Shown here: positions 1-9,884 of the stretch, piece after piece
How the letters are laid out: every line of letters starts with the position of its first letter
How positions within the stretch are numbered: the stretch's first letter is position 1
NCBI RefSeq assembly: GCF_902459505.1
Contig: NC_047097.1
Location: 16,701,749 to 16,765,748, forward strand
DNA: 64,000 nt
Reading direction: 5' to 3'
Origin: Geotrypetes seraphini
Lineage: Eukaryota > Chordata > Amphibia > Gymnophiona > Dermophiidae
The notes under the pieces: generated by a model
What the model was told of the DNA's origin: nothing
Seen by the model: only the letters and a program-made list of their open reading frames with translations
Database searches by the model: none
Program-made: the position numbers and the translations under genes

Positions 1-1060
1 CAGGCAAGGTCTACAATTGGTTTCAAGGATTCCTCAAATCAAGAATCTATAGGGTAAAGTCCAATGATATCAAATCGGAACCATGGTCCAATCCCTGCGG
101 AGTTCCACAAGGAACTCTCTCACCTACGCTCTTCAACCTCTTTATTTCCTCCCTAGGAGCCACTTTACACAACCTAAATGTCACATCCTTCAGCTACGCA
201 GATGATATCACCATACTCCTCCCCTTCGACCCATCAGAGACCACCACCACAGCAAAGCTAGAAACAACTCTAGATACAGTGGAAAAATGGATGATGGACC
301 ACAAACTGAAACTAAACTCAGAAAAAACAAAATTCCTTTTGCTCGAAAAGGCCAAAACTCCTACCATCACAGAACTGAAAATCAAAAATACCAAATACCC
401 AATACAACCCGAACTCAAACTCCTAAGAGTAACGATAGACAGATGCTGCACAATGCAGTCCCAAATCAACAAGACAACCCAGAAAGCTTTTCTAACTATG
501 AGAAATCTACGTAAAATCAGAAAATTTTTCAATCCAGCACAATTCAGACTAATTGCCCAATCCCTAGTCTTAGGTTTGCTGGACTATTGCAACTCCCTCT
601 ATCTACCTTGTCCTGCCATGATGATAAAACAACTTCAGACCATACAAAACACCGCCCTCAGACTGATCTACTCCCTGAGAAAATATGATCACATTACAAC
701 TGCCTTCTTAGACTCTCACTGGCTACCCATACAAGCACGAATTCAATTCAAATTCTACTGCCTATTATTCAAAGCGTTAAACAGCTCTTCCCCCTCCTAC
801 CTAAACAACCACTTAAACCAGATCTTCACCTCAAGACACAGAAGAACCCCGAACCCTTTTGCCTTTCCCCCACTCAAAGGCACAAAGCGCAAGAAAATGT
901 TTGACAACCTTCTGGCAGCACAAGCAGCAAAACTCAACCATTCCATCTCCAACCTGCTGACGACAACGGGCGACCTCAAAACATTCCGAAAAGAAATCAA
1001 AACCCTGCTTTTCAAAAAATTCATCCAAATATCTTAACCCCTCTTCACCTACCTCCAGAT
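1..1060 (+). mobile_element. L2-clade LINE (family A), reverse transcriptase C-terminal half and start of 3' UTR
   Basis: A frame is open from base 3 to the stop at 1037 with no interruption, so the element runs off the left edge of the window. It encodes the second half of a non-LTR reverse transcriptase: GVPQGTLSPTLFN (RT block 4), then SYADDITIL carrying the catalytic YADD, then the thumb region with LDYCNSLY, LQTIQNTALRLIYSL and HWLPIQARIQFKFYCLLFKAL. That last string is a hallmark of the L2 clade. The protein ends with a basic FRKEIKTLLFKKFIQIS tail. The 3' UTR after 1037 is short and diverges from the more complete copy at 2821-3605. The frame is intact as far as it can be seen, so this is a fairly young copy. 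It is a mobile element gene, not a host gene. Confidence 0.9.
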
Positions 1061-1140
1061 AATTCTCCCCTATAAAATCCTCCCCAAATCACCTACCTTT
1101 TTTCCAAAGTTCTCCGGTCCTTCAAATTATCTTGTTTTTC

Positions 1141-2088
1141 CTCAAAGCTGGTAGGGATCAAGTCCCAATTCGTACCAGATTTGCACTGGATGGATGCCAG
1201 AAGAGCACCCTTGCAACACATGACACGCAGCATGTAAAGTGGGGCGGAAGCATTGGGCTTAGCCTCCCTTTTGGTCTCTAGGACTGAGGATCTTTCAGAA
1301 AGTCTGTTTGCCCATGCCCAAAGAAAAGCCTTCTCAGAGCCCTATAACAGTGGCATACCTAAGCATAAGAGTTTGGAAGCTGCGGAGCTCAAGAGATATA
1401 AGGTGGAGTTACCTAAATGAGATGCAGGGCTGCCTGATAAAGCTTTTTCTCCTGAATTTGTTAATTTGTTGTGGATAGCTTATTTGGATAGCTAGGATCC
1501 TCATCTGAGGTCTGGCAGGGAGTCGGGGGTCATGCAAGTGGTCTTAGGCTTTCAGTGCACCTCAGGATTACTGACAGAGGCTGACCAGAATCCAGTGGTC
1601 CTTTCTAAAGGATTCGGAAGGTGAGGAGTCAGTCTGTATGCCCCTGCTGTCACAGAGTAAGTCTTCCCTGCTGGGTGATATAGGCTCGCAAACAGGAGCA
1701 AGTATACAGGAAGCAGTGGTGGCCCTCAACCAAGGGGAGGATTCCACAGTATACTGACTGTTCAAGCCTTTGGTGCTATTAGAGCTCATTACTGACTCCC
1801 TGTGGGAGTTTGCAGTTAGACTTCCAGCAGGCTCCTTCCACTGTGTTTTATCCTAAGTGGAATGTGAGCACAGCCCATGTCTTTTCCCTGGCATCCTAAT
1901 ATGAGTGTTTTAGTCATGGAACACTGGGATGCTCCTGAGGGCTCTTTAAAGGTAGCCAAGACAATGACTAGGCTGTATCCTATGTTACGAGAGGGTCAAC
2001 AGATGTTCATTCAGCCTAAGGTGAATTCCTTGAATTGGCCTATTTGGCAAAAATGTGATAACTGGACACTGCAAAATCTGTGTAATGG
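1141..2088 (+). mobile_element. possible retroelement gag-like remnant (family uncertain)
   Basis: This stretch has no sustained reading frame. A segment at 1877-2030 reads WHPNMSVLVMEHWDAPEGSLKVAKTMTRLYPM, which has the feel of the gag-like region of a DIRS- or LTR-type retroelement, with a tryptophan-proline-glutamate patch followed by KAMxRLYP. It is an old, broken fossil sitting between an L2 copy and an L1 remnant. No terminal repeats were recognised. The family assignment is inference only and may be wrong. Confidence 0.25.
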
Positions 2089-2820
2089 TTGACTTTTGAA
2101 GAAGTACGTGATAAATTTAATCTACCAGCCAATCAATATATTAATTGGCTTCAATTGAAACTTTGTGCTTGTGCTTCAATTCCAGAACTTCTAAAATTGA
2201 AATCCATACCTGATCTCCTTCAAAATATTATTACTATAGCTCCACTTAAATGTGTTGCTTCCAAATGGTACACTTTATTGAGAAAATCCTCACCTGTGGC
2301 TATATCACTAATGATGAGTGCATGGCATCCGGATTTAGACATTTCTGCTGATGATAAGCTTTGGCAGAAAGTGTGGACCAAAGTATTGAAGTCTATTAGA
2401 TTGGCTTCTGTCCTCCAATCAATATACTATTACATCGATCCCACTGGACTCCGCATAAACTCGCTAATTTTCCAAAGATGGTTCCAATCTATGCTGGTCT
2501 TGTGGAAGATTCGAAAGTACACTGCCGCACATGTTATATCAATGCTCACATCTTAAATTGTATTGGAATAAAGTCTGGAACACCATATCCACCATTCTAA
2601 ATATTAATGTACTCTTACATCTTAAAATTATTATTCTTGGATAACATGGTCTCACATACTCTATGTCCGAGCCCAATGCCCGTTTACTTAACATCCTATT
2701 AGTTTTGGCTATTAAAAATATCTTGCACTGTGGAAAGACTTCTCTAAGGTAGAATACATCATATGGTGGAACACGGTATGCATAACCAACAAATTTAAAA
2801 GTGTAATAGTGTAAAAGTCT
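2089..2820 (+). mobile_element. L1 ORF2 C-terminal remnant (left part)
   Basis: The frame 2089-2556 encodes the poorly conserved region before the L1 ORF2 C-terminus (EEVRDKFNLPANQYINWLQL, then VWTKVLKSIRLAS). After a frameshift near 2450 the other frame gives CWSCGRFESTLPHMLYQC, the L1 C-terminal zinc-knuckle-like CxxC...HxxxxC motif, followed by YWNKVW. Frameshifts and stops after 2560 show that it is dead. The element is interrupted at about 2821 by an L2 copy, and its 3' UTR resumes at about 3606. Confidence 0.75.
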
Positions 2821-3605
2821 TAGGTCTGCTGGACTATTGCAACTCCCTCTATCTTCCTTGTCCAGCCACTATGATAAAACAACTCCAGACCATACAAAAC
2901 ACCGCCCTCAGACTGATCTACTCACTTAGAAAATATGATCACATAACTGCCTTCTTAGACTCTCACTGGCTACACATACAAGCACAAATTAAATTCAAAT
3001 TTCACTGCCTATTATTCAAAGCGTTATACGGCTCTTCCCCCTCCTACCTAAACAACCGCTTAAACCAGATCTCCACCTCAAGACACAGAAGAACCCCGAA
3101 CCCTTTTGCCTTCCCCCCACTCAAAGGCACACAATGCAAGAAAATGTTTGACAACCTTCTGGCAACACAAGCAGCAAAACTCAACCATTCCATCTCCAAT
3201 CTGCTGACAACAACGGACAACCTCAAAACATTCTGAAAAGAAATCAAAACCCTGCTTTTCAAAAAATTCATCCAAATATCTTAACCCCTCTTCAACTACC
3301 TCCAGATAATTCTCCCCCAAATAACCCCCCCAAAACACCTTCCAAGTAAACAGACCCCTAAAATAGATTGTAATCTTACTTATTCTAACTGTATTCTATT
3401 TGTTTATATCACACAGTTCGGCACTGTCAGTTTACTATCCAACCCGTAAGTTCCCCTAGGATTCTATCCAGCTATCTCTCCTCTGTTTAAAAAAAAATAA
3501 AATTGTATCTTCACTGGAAAATGTCCAGTCAAATCTTTTGTAATCCGCCTTGAACTGCAAGGTATAGGCGGAATAGAAATCCGTAATGTAATGTAATGTA
3601 ATAGC
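2821..3605 (+). mobile_element. L2-clade LINE (family A), 5'-truncated copy with complete 3' end
   Basis: This is a second copy of the family seen at 1-1060. It starts within LGLLDYCNSLY and runs through IKQLQTIQNTALRLIYSLRKYDHI to an in-frame stop at 3234-3236, slightly before the usual C-terminus. The 3' UTR is complete here. It includes a conserved CTTGAACTGCAAGG stretch and ends in a short ATGTA microsatellite (about 3584-3601), the self-priming type of tail used by L2/CR1-clade LINEs. Nucleotide similarity to 590-1060 is visibly high. It is inserted into an L1 remnant whose 3' UTR continues after 3606. Confidence 0.88.
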
Positions 3606-3988
3606 TGAAACACATCATTCTATTAACTCATTTCTTAGAGTTCAACTTTATTGTGATTTAGACCAATGACATAAATTCTTCAATGTAATATCCATAAAAT
3701 ATATATTAAGTCACTTCTTATCATTTAATTAAGTCATTTGTGATGTTCATTGGGAACTCTCTTCCATGTTTCACATGTATACTTTCAGCTGAAATTATAT
3801 GTACTGGCCCTGCTGGATTTGTGACATGAGGCACTGGTTATATTGGCATATAATCAATACTATTGCCTTGCTTATTAACTGCGATATGTACAACTAGTCT
3901 ATTTCATGTTTGAGTTGTCTTTTGTATATTTATAATAACTATCTGTATACTTTGTATATTTATTTTGAAAAATAAAAATGATTCTTTG
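3606..3988 (+). mobile_element. L1 3' UTR (right part of the interrupted L1 remnant)
   Basis: AT-rich, non-coding sequence ending in TTTTGAAAAATAAAAATG, a typical A-rich L1 3' terminus. Its position directly after the L2 insertion and its orientation fit the continuation of the L1 remnant that starts at 2089. No frame or other structure is seen. Confidence 0.5.
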
Positions 3989-5590
3989 GGAGAAAACCCC
4001 AACTTTAACAGAATTCAAACAAAACCAAAAAAGAGTTCAAAAAGTGATCTTCTTCCATCAGCTCAAGAGCTGGCAGACTTTTTTTTACTGAAAAAATAAG
4101 CAACATTCATAATCAGATATCTAACAAAGTTGGGCTAGAAGAGCCAACAGAACTTAATTGCACCATACCCATATCAAAATGCGCTAACTTCTCCATTCCA
4201 TCAGTCAACGATATCCTACACCTCCTACAAAGTTTAAATACTAAAGGAGCCAATGCTGAGATGATACCTCCTTTGATTTTGAAATGCTGCTTCTCTTATT
4301 TCAGTCCATTTATTCACAAAATCATTTAGTACAGTCTTACTTCTGGATCCCTTCCAAAGTCATGGAAAGAATCACTCATACACCCTATACTAAAAGACCC
4401 AAAAGGAAACCATAACGATTGCTCCAACTATCGGCCTACAGCAGGGGTCTCAAAGTCTCTCCTTGAGGGCTGCAATCCAGTCAGGTTTTCCCCAGTGAAT
4501 ATGCATGAGATCTATGTGCATGCACTGCTTTCAATTCATATTCATTGGGGAAGTCCTGAAAACCTGACTGGATTGCGGCCCTCAAGGAAGGACTTTGAGA
4601 TCCCTGGCCTACAGTATAGCTAACGTCCCTTTTCTCGCTAAATTAACAGAGAAAGTTGTGTTTAGACAACTTTCCGAGTTTCTTGAGATAACTAGAGTCC
4701 TTCACCCTAATCAGACAGGATTTTTGTCAAAATCATTCTACTGAACACTCTCTGATTGGCTTGACTTCATCTATTCTTTACTATTTAGATCACCACCAAT
4801 CCACTATTGTCTATTTTTGGACTTATCAGCAGTATTTGACACGATCGACCATCATCTCTTACTAAAAAGGCTTGAGACAATAGGCATTAGCGATTCAGTT
4901 TTGTCATGGCTCAAATCCCACCGAAACTCTTAAAAACAAAATCTGTGTTCTTCCCGTGGAAAGAAGAACTCAAGAGTCCATCCGCAATCTGCATTGACAA
5001 TTCTCTGATCCAGATGGTCGACAAGATAAAAATCCTTGGCATAATCCTAGATAGCAAACTAAACTATCGTGATCAAATTAATTCAGTTGTCAAAGGCTGT
5101 TTCCACAGACTTCACATGATTATATCCTTGGTCAGTTTTTTAGATGCTCCTTTCTTGAATACCCTAATACATTCTCTGATATCTAAATTGGAATATTGTA
5201 ACTCACTCTACAAAGGCATTGCTCAAAATGAAATTAGAAGATTACAAATAATTTTTATTGCGGTATTTTGTATTATCACAGGAAAAAGGAAATTTGATCA
5301 TGTCACACCCCTGTTAAAGAACGCGCATTAGCTCCCCATCAATCACAGAATTACAAACTGGCACTAATTACATTTAAAGTCCTATTATCCAAAGCCCCAC
5401 TCTTCCAGGATAGAGTCATTATCCCTTATAATTATTTCCGTACTCTACGATCAGAGGATAAAAATCTTCTCACAATTCCATCCTTACGAACAATCAACAC
5501 TAGGTGAAACACACTACTGCTCCTCAAATTTGGAACCTGCTACCAGCCCTGGTACGGTAAGGCTACTTGCAAGCAACATCAAGCGCAAAA
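3989..5590 (+). mobile_element. L2-clade LINE (family B), internally deleted copy
   Basis: Family B is the same family as the antisense copy at 59262-61080. Reading through breaks, the encoded order is LADFFTEKISNIHNQ, then CSNYRPTA (interrupted by a hAT MITE at 4442-4606), then VPFLAKLTEKVVFRQLSEFLE, HPNQTGF, LDLSAVFDTIDHHLLLKRL and SVLSWLKS. The sequence then jumps directly to KTKSVFFPWKEELKSP. Relative to the 60 kb copy, roughly 130 residues that include the QGSILSPLL and YADD catalytic blocks are absent, so this copy cannot encode an active enzyme. After that comes an open frame at 4906-5331 with IKILGIILDSKLN and LEYCNSLYKGIAQNEIRRLQI. A short inverted patch lies at about 5250-5276 (see findings). 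The 3' end is not complete. Confidence 0.85.
4442..4606. mobile_element. hAT-type palindromic MITE (family M1), copy 1
   Basis: The ends are CAGGGGTCTCAAAGTC and the inverted counterpart GACTTTGAGATCCCTG, and most of the element folds back on itself. A perfect 8-bp target duplication GCCTACAG flanks it (4434-4441 and 4607-4614). The 8-bp duplication and the CAG-type end are the hAT signature. It interrupts the reverse transcriptase sequence of an L2 LINE. It has no coding capacity. Confidence 0.9.
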
Positions 5591-6003
5591 TTGAGAAGTT
5601 TTTAAACTAAGAAGAAGGGAAAAGCCAACATTCGACCAAGAGTCAATGGTTCGGGAAATGGTACACCCAGAGGATACCATGCAAGAAGATTGCAGGGAAG
5701 ACTCACAAGATCATAGGCAAGATAGAAATTGCAATGGACCAAAAGGGACGGAAGTGAAGGAGACAGAAGGAGGAAGGAAGTGCAAGAAAGTGACAGGCTG
5801 CAAACTTAAGTGTATGTACACAAGGGGCCAAAGGATTAAAATAGGGGAATTGAAAGCTATGGCACAAAAAGATAACCTAGACATCGGCATCACGGAAACA
5901 TGGTGGAACAAGGACGTCTGGGACACTGTACTACCAGGATACAAGCTATACCGCAGAGACAGAGTAGGACAAAAAAGTGGGGGGTATTGCCCTAATCTAA
6001 TCT
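5591..6003 (+). mobile_element. CR1-clade LINE, start of ORF2 (endonuclease N-terminal part)
   Basis: The frame 5646-6005 contains KIGELKAMAQKDNLDIGITETWWNKD followed by VLPGYKLYRRDR and GGY. This is the beginning of a CR1-type AP endonuclease, with the ITETWW motif carrying the catalytic glutamate. Only about 60 residues of recognisable endonuclease remain before the sequence switches to an antisense L2 tail at about 6004. It is a dead fragment. Confidence 0.8.
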
Positions 6004-6475
6004 AATCCTTAGGTTTGTATACCGCATCATCTCCATGTTCGTAGAGCTCGACGCGGTTTACAGTAGGAGAAATAGGAAGGAACTACAATAGAGGGTTAGA
6101 GGTAGAAGTGTGAAGAAAATTTAGAGGACTCGGGATGCCAAGATATAAGAGTTTCCTTGATTCCTAAGTTGGAGGGAGACTTACATTTTTTGAGACAAGC
6201 CAGGTTTTCAGATGTTTGCGGAAAACTTGGAGAGAGCTCAAGTTCCGAAGAGGGGAGGTAAGGTTGGTCCAGAGCTCAGTGATTTTGAAGTGAAGGGAGG
6301 TCCCTAGCTTTCCTGTGTGGGAAATGCCTTTTAGGGAGGGGAAGGATAATTTTAATTTGTGGGAGGATCTGGTGGTATTAGGGTTTGAGGAATTCCAAGA
6401 AAGAGGGATAAAGGGAGGGAGGATACCATATAGGATTTTGAAAGTTAAACAGTTGTAGTCTTGCGTTCCTTAATG
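6004..6475 (-). mobile_element. L2-like LINE, antisense C-terminal region and 3' tail
   Basis: Read on the minus strand, it ends in a TAGATTAGATTAGATTA-type pentanucleotide tail and has an upstream CCGCGTCGAGCTC...GATGCGGTATACAAACC tail like those of other L2-type 3' ends. Further upstream it has remnants of the LINE C-terminus rich in LPSxxLxxFKxxLKT-like segments. It is interrupted at 6476 and 6719 by two hAT MITEs. Confidence 0.6.
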
Positions 6476-6671
6476 CAGTGGTTCCCAACCCTGTCCTGGA
6501 GGACCACCAGGCCAATCGGGTTTTCAAGCTAGCCCTAATGAATATGCATAGAGCAGATTTGCATGCCTGTCACTTCCATTATATGCAAATCTCTCTCATG
6601 CATATTCATTAGGGCTAGCTTGAAAACCCAATTGGCCTAGTGGTCCTCCAGGACAGGGTCGGGAACCACTG
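6476..6671. mobile_element. hAT-type palindromic MITE (family M2), copy 1
   Basis: The 196-bp element starts CAGTGGTTCCCAACCCTGTC and ends in the inverted GGGAACCACTG. The two arms pair along nearly their whole length (for example, ATGAATATGCAT on the left matches ATGCATATTCAT on the right). A perfect 8-bp duplication CCTTAATG flanks it at 6468-6475 and 6672-6679, as expected of hAT. It is non-coding. Confidence 0.93.
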
Positions 6672-6718
6672 CCTTAATGGCTGCAATTGGGAAATCATTA
6701 CTACAAGTTCCTGTATGC

Positions 6719-6914
6719 CAGTGGTTCCCGACCCTGTCCTGGAGGACCACCAGGCCAATCGGGTTTTCAGGCTAGCCCTAATGAATATGCATGAAGCCTA
6801 TTTGCATGCCTGTCACTTCCATTATATGCAAATCTCTATCATGCATATTCATTAGGGCTAGCCTGAAAACCCGATTGGCCTGGTGGTCCTCCAGGACAGG
6901 GTTGGGAACCACTG
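6719..6914. mobile_element. hAT-type palindromic MITE (family M2), copy 2
   Basis: This 196-bp copy is nearly identical to the one ending 47 bp to its left. It has its own perfect 8-bp duplication CTGTATGC (6711-6718 and 6915-6922). The separate duplication proves an independent insertion, not a tandem duplication. Its right end lies about 110 bp upstream of the ARPP19 promoter region. Confidence 0.93.
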
Positions 6915-7019
6915 CTGTATGCAACTCAGGGGTAAACATAGCACTGAATCAAATCTGTCATATGAATCTGAATCCAGTTGGCAACCTTAGCTCTAATGTT
7001 TCCTACCTTTCGAAAACTG

Positions 7020-7310
7020 GGCGGACAGGGTAGCGGCAGCACTACACAAAACTACATCTACCAGAATTCTCCACTGGACGTGACGTAAACGCTTTGGAAC
7101 TAGAACAGACCAAGCGGTCCCTAAAATTATTCCAGGGAGTAAACAATGGCTCCTGGGAATGACGTGGTAGACACGCGGTGACGCGCTGCGATTTTTTTTC
7201 CACTCCCAGTCTGTGACGTCGTAGGCCGGCGGCCATCTTCCTGTAGGAGGAGTTTGGTGGGTTGCGGCAGTCGCTTGTTCTCTTTCTGGCGCCAGGTCGG
7301 TCGGGGGGTC
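7020..7310 (+). promoter_or_regulatory. ARPP19: ARPP19 promoter and 5' UTR region
   Basis: This is a GC-rich, TATA-less stretch directly before the ARPP19 start codon. It contains ACTACATCTACCAGAATTC at 7051-7069, a close relative of the ZNF143-type ACTACANNTCCCAGNATGC promoter element. Three cAMP-response-like TGACG cores lie at 7081-7088 (TGACGTAA), about 7161 and 7214-7221 (TGACGTCG). A YY1-like GGCCATCTT lies at 7231-7239. These are typical of constitutively active vertebrate promoters. The transcription start cannot be placed from sequence alone. Confidence 0.7.
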
Positions 7311-7370
7311 ATGTCTTCGGAGAGCCAGGAGCTGAAACCTTCGGAGGAAGCGTCCACTGAGGAGCAAAAA
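7311..7370 (+). CDS. ARPP19: ARPP19 coding exon 1 (cAMP-regulated phosphoprotein 19)
   Basis: This exon encodes MSSESQELKPSEEASTEEQK and ends exactly at a GT donor (AAAAA|GTGAGT), phase 0. ARPP19 is a small, mostly disordered cytosolic/nuclear protein. When MASTL (Greatwall) phosphorylates it, it inhibits PP2A-B55 and so permits mitotic entry and oocyte maturation. The human exon 1 product is 15 residues (MSAEVPEAASAEEQK), so this one is about five residues longer, with the extra residues in the variable acidic N-terminus. The start is chosen because this ATG is the first after the GC-rich leader that gives the family-like ...EEASTEEQK ending. The in-frame ATG at 7254 would add an atypical sequence. 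The paralogue ENSA is excluded because exon 2 reads EMEDKV and the protein lacks the ENSA C-terminal GGQVE. Confidence 0.93.
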
Positions 7371-7859
7371 GTGAGTGGGCGGGGGACGTGTGAACTGGGG
7401 ATGGGTCGTCGGACTCCGCGGGCCTGGGGGGTGGTAGGAGGACCCTCTCACCCTTCGGATTTTGTGGGCGCGGCTGAGGCTTCTCTGGCACTCTGGGTTT
7501 TGTGGAGGCGGCCGGCGAGCGCGTGGTCCTCGTGCAGCCTCCCTTTACCTGCCGTCCTGCAGCCCTAGCGGTGATGTTTGGTACAGAATGAAGTTTCTGA
7601 CCCTCCCTGGCTTCTTGCCGCTGGTGACTGTCCAGGGTGCGGTCCCAGCTCTAGTGCCATCTTTCTTGGAAGAGTAACTTTTTGCTGGGCCTTGCCCAGG
7701 GAAGAGCAGCGATCTTCTTACCTGGAAAGGACGTGCCTTTTGCGTAGGGTGATCATTGAGCTGTCATAATCAAAGTGCGGGAAAGCGTTGTCCGTGGAGC
7801 TCAGCTCAAGATACCGCGATTTCGACAGACTTCTAAAGTGCCTTAGTGATAGGCTAGGG
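7371..7859 (+). other. 5' part of ARPP19 intron 1, GC-rich, no element recognised
   Basis: This is CpG-rich sequence continuing from the promoter and exon 1, probably the downstream half of the CpG island. Open frames seen here are read-through of the exon 1 splice donor or chance GC-rich frames. No repeat is recognised until the MITE at 7860. Confidence 0.6.
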
Positions 7860-8032
7860 CAGGGGTCTCAAAGTCCCTCCTTGAGGGCCGTAATCCAATC
7901 GGGTTTTCAGGATTTCCACAATGAACACGCATGAGATCTATGTGCATGCACTGCTTTCAATGCATATTCATTGGGGAAATCCTGAAAACCCGACTGGATT
8001 CCGGCCCTTAAGGAGGGACTTGGAGACCTCTG
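7860..8032. mobile_element. hAT-type palindromic MITE (family M1), copy 2
   Basis: This 173-bp foldback element with CAGGGGTCTCAAAGTC ends is flanked by GGCTAGGG (7852-7859) and GGCTAAGG (8033-8040), an 8-bp duplication with one mismatch. It lies about 490 bp inside ARPP19 intron 1. Confidence 0.88.
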
Positions 8033-8223
8033 GGCTAAGGATGTGTTCTGTGTCCATAGGTTTCTTTCTTTATCGAGGCAGATGTACCAGTATTTTGCTA
8101 CTGAACCTAGCTCCCCCACCCCCTTTGAATATACACTGTAATTTCATTGCTTCATTCGAGGCAATATTTGTAACCGAGCCAACCGTGGGTGCATCCATCC
8201 AAAGAGAAAGTAGTATTGCTTAT

Positions 8224-8325
8224 ACAGGCAGTCCCCAGGCTAAGGACGAGTTACGTTTTTAAAGCTGTTCTTAAGTTGGATTTGTATGTAACTCAGAACT
8301 TGTAGATTTTAAGATTCTTGCTGCT
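8224..8325 (+). mobile_element. Tigger/pogo-like DNA transposon end fragment
   Basis: The sequence begins TACAGGCAGTCCCCAGGCTA and continues with ACGAGTTACG and GGATTTGTATGTAACTC. This is the layout of a Tigger-type terminal repeat, with its TA target followed by CAGGCAGTCCCC. Only about 100 bp remain before a CR1 fragment begins. The family label rests on resemblance to known Tigger termini. Confidence 0.5.
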
Positions 8326-8327
8326 TA

Positions 8328-9003
8328 TAACATAAGAATTGCTGCCCAGCAGTCTGCTCACGCGGCGGCCCTTAGGTCAAAGACCCGTGCCCTAACTGAG
8401 ACTAGCCTTACCTGGTTCAGCAGGAACTTGTCTAACTTTGTCTTGCATCCCTGGAGGGTGTTTTCCCCATATAACAGCCTCCGGAAGAGCGTTCCAGTTT
8501 TCTACCACTCTCTGGGTGAAGAACAACTTTCTTACGTTTGTACGGAATGTATCCTCTTTTAACTTTAGAGAGTGCCCCCTCGTTCTCTCTACCTTGGAGA
8601 GGGTGAACAACCTGTCTCTATCTACTAAGTCTATTCCCTTCATTTTCTTGAAAGTTTCAATTATGTCCCCTCTCAGTCTCCTCTTTTCAAGGGAGAAGAG
8701 GCTCAGTTTCTCTAATCTCTCACTAAACAACTCCTCCAGCCCCTTAACCATTTTAGTCGTTCTTCTCTGGACCCTTTTGAGTAGTACTTGTCCTTCTTCA
8801 TGTATGGTGACCAGTGCTGGATGCAGTATTCCAGGTGAGGGTGTAGCATGGCTTGGTACAGCGGCATGATAACCTTCTCTGATCTGTTTGTGATCCCCTT
8901 CTTAATCATTACTAGCATTCTATTTGCCCTTTTCGCCACCGTGCATTACGTGGACAGCTTCATTGACTTGTCTACCAGTACTCCCAAGTCTCTTTCCCTA
9001 CCA
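8328..9003 (-). mobile_element. CR1-clade LINE, antisense 3' part of ORF2 with 3' end
   Basis: On the minus strand the two frames at 8939-8712 and 8751-8392 give KRANRMLVMIKKGI, then LYQAMLHPHLEYCIQHWSPY, then [27 protein letters not shown] and FFTQRVVENWNALPEAV. This is the characteristic C-terminal end of CR1 reverse transcriptase. A frameshift separates them near 8750. The 3' end lies at the left, at ACATAAGAATTG, the CR1-type octamer tail. It is 5'-truncated at the right edge. Confidence 0.88.
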
Positions 9004-9455
9004 GTGTTCCCTCTAAGGTTCAGTATGCACAACTACGCACTGTTCTTAATGTGGCCATGCATCATTCCTGAATCTGCTACAGGAGAAGTGTAGGAGTCTA
9101 TGCCTCTGGAAATACTGCTTCGTGAAATCAAATGAAGTCGCAACCATTGCCTGTACAGTAACTTTTGTAGTTTCTGCATACACACACAGTAGTTATAGTA
9201 ATTTACATATTGATATCCATGTGTAGGCAGTCTTGTACAGATTAATGATTAAGATCTTTCGATAGCCTTATGCTAAATCATGTGGGATGCTAAAGAAATT
9301 GTTTACTAAGCTGTATTAAATAGCTAGTATGGATTTTAAATGGTGGTAGAAGTTAGTGAACACCAGCAATGCAATACAAAACCCTGCATTAGTTGCTGCT
9401 AGGGTGTGAACTGGGCAGGTCAGAGGAATGGCCAGCTGTGACAGCTAGGGCATAG
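9004..9455. other. ARPP19 intron 1, no element recognised
   Basis: Mostly AT-rich sequence with a short CACACACAC run near 9180. No frame, terminal repeat or RNA gene could be supported. Confidence 0.4.
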
Positions 9456-9463
9456 GTCAGTAC

Positions 9464-9876
9464 TAGTGCTGCCCGATTTCCGATTCGAATCGGGTGAATC
9501 GATTCAAATAGATTTGTATTTAGAAAAAAATCAGCTTCGCTGATTCGGGACCCAGCCCTCCTCCCTGTGCCTTCAGTCTCCTACAGCAGGAGTGGCAGCG
9601 CTGCCTCTTGCTGGCCATCCACTGCCCCTCCTGCTGGGGCAGCGAAAGTCAGTCGGGAAGTGCTGGTGTCCTCCGGCTTCCCCCCTGGCCTCCTGCTCTT
9701 ACTTTCACTGCGGAGCGGAGCAGCCTGTACAGCGGATTGCCGGTGCTTTAGTGATCCTTGCAGGCTGCCATCATCTTCAGGAGAACATTCACTCTGCTGC
9801 ACCCAATTGGGCAGGAAAATCAATTCAATAGGCTGAATCAAATCGAAATTTTTTTTCCCTGAATTGGGCAGCACTA
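9464..9876. mobile_element. hAT-type non-autonomous element (family M3), short copy
   Basis: This 413-bp element has terminal inverted repeats TAGTGCTGCCC and GGGCAGCACTA and a perfect 8-bp duplication GTCAGTAC (9456-9463 and 9877-9884). Just inside the ends are AT-rich GATTCGAATCG-type repeats. The centre has GC-rich CTTGCAGGCTGCC segments that recur in the 2.5-kb relative at 11705-14205. It encodes no transposase. Confidence 0.9.
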
Positions 9877-9884
9877 GTCAGTAC

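Noticed and set aside
5646-6005. Novel 119-residue host protein
   Set aside because: The C-terminal half carries ITETWWNKD and LPGYKLYRRDR, which identify it as a CR1 endonuclease fragment.
6476-6914. CRISPR-like or tandem repeat array
   Set aside because: Only two copies are present, each with its own target duplication and internal palindrome. They are independent MITE insertions in a vertebrate genome.
7254-7568. A 104-residue frame starting upstream of and running past ARPP19 exon 1
   Set aside because: It is exon 1 read through its splice donor into the intron. Only residues between 7311 and 7370 match the family.
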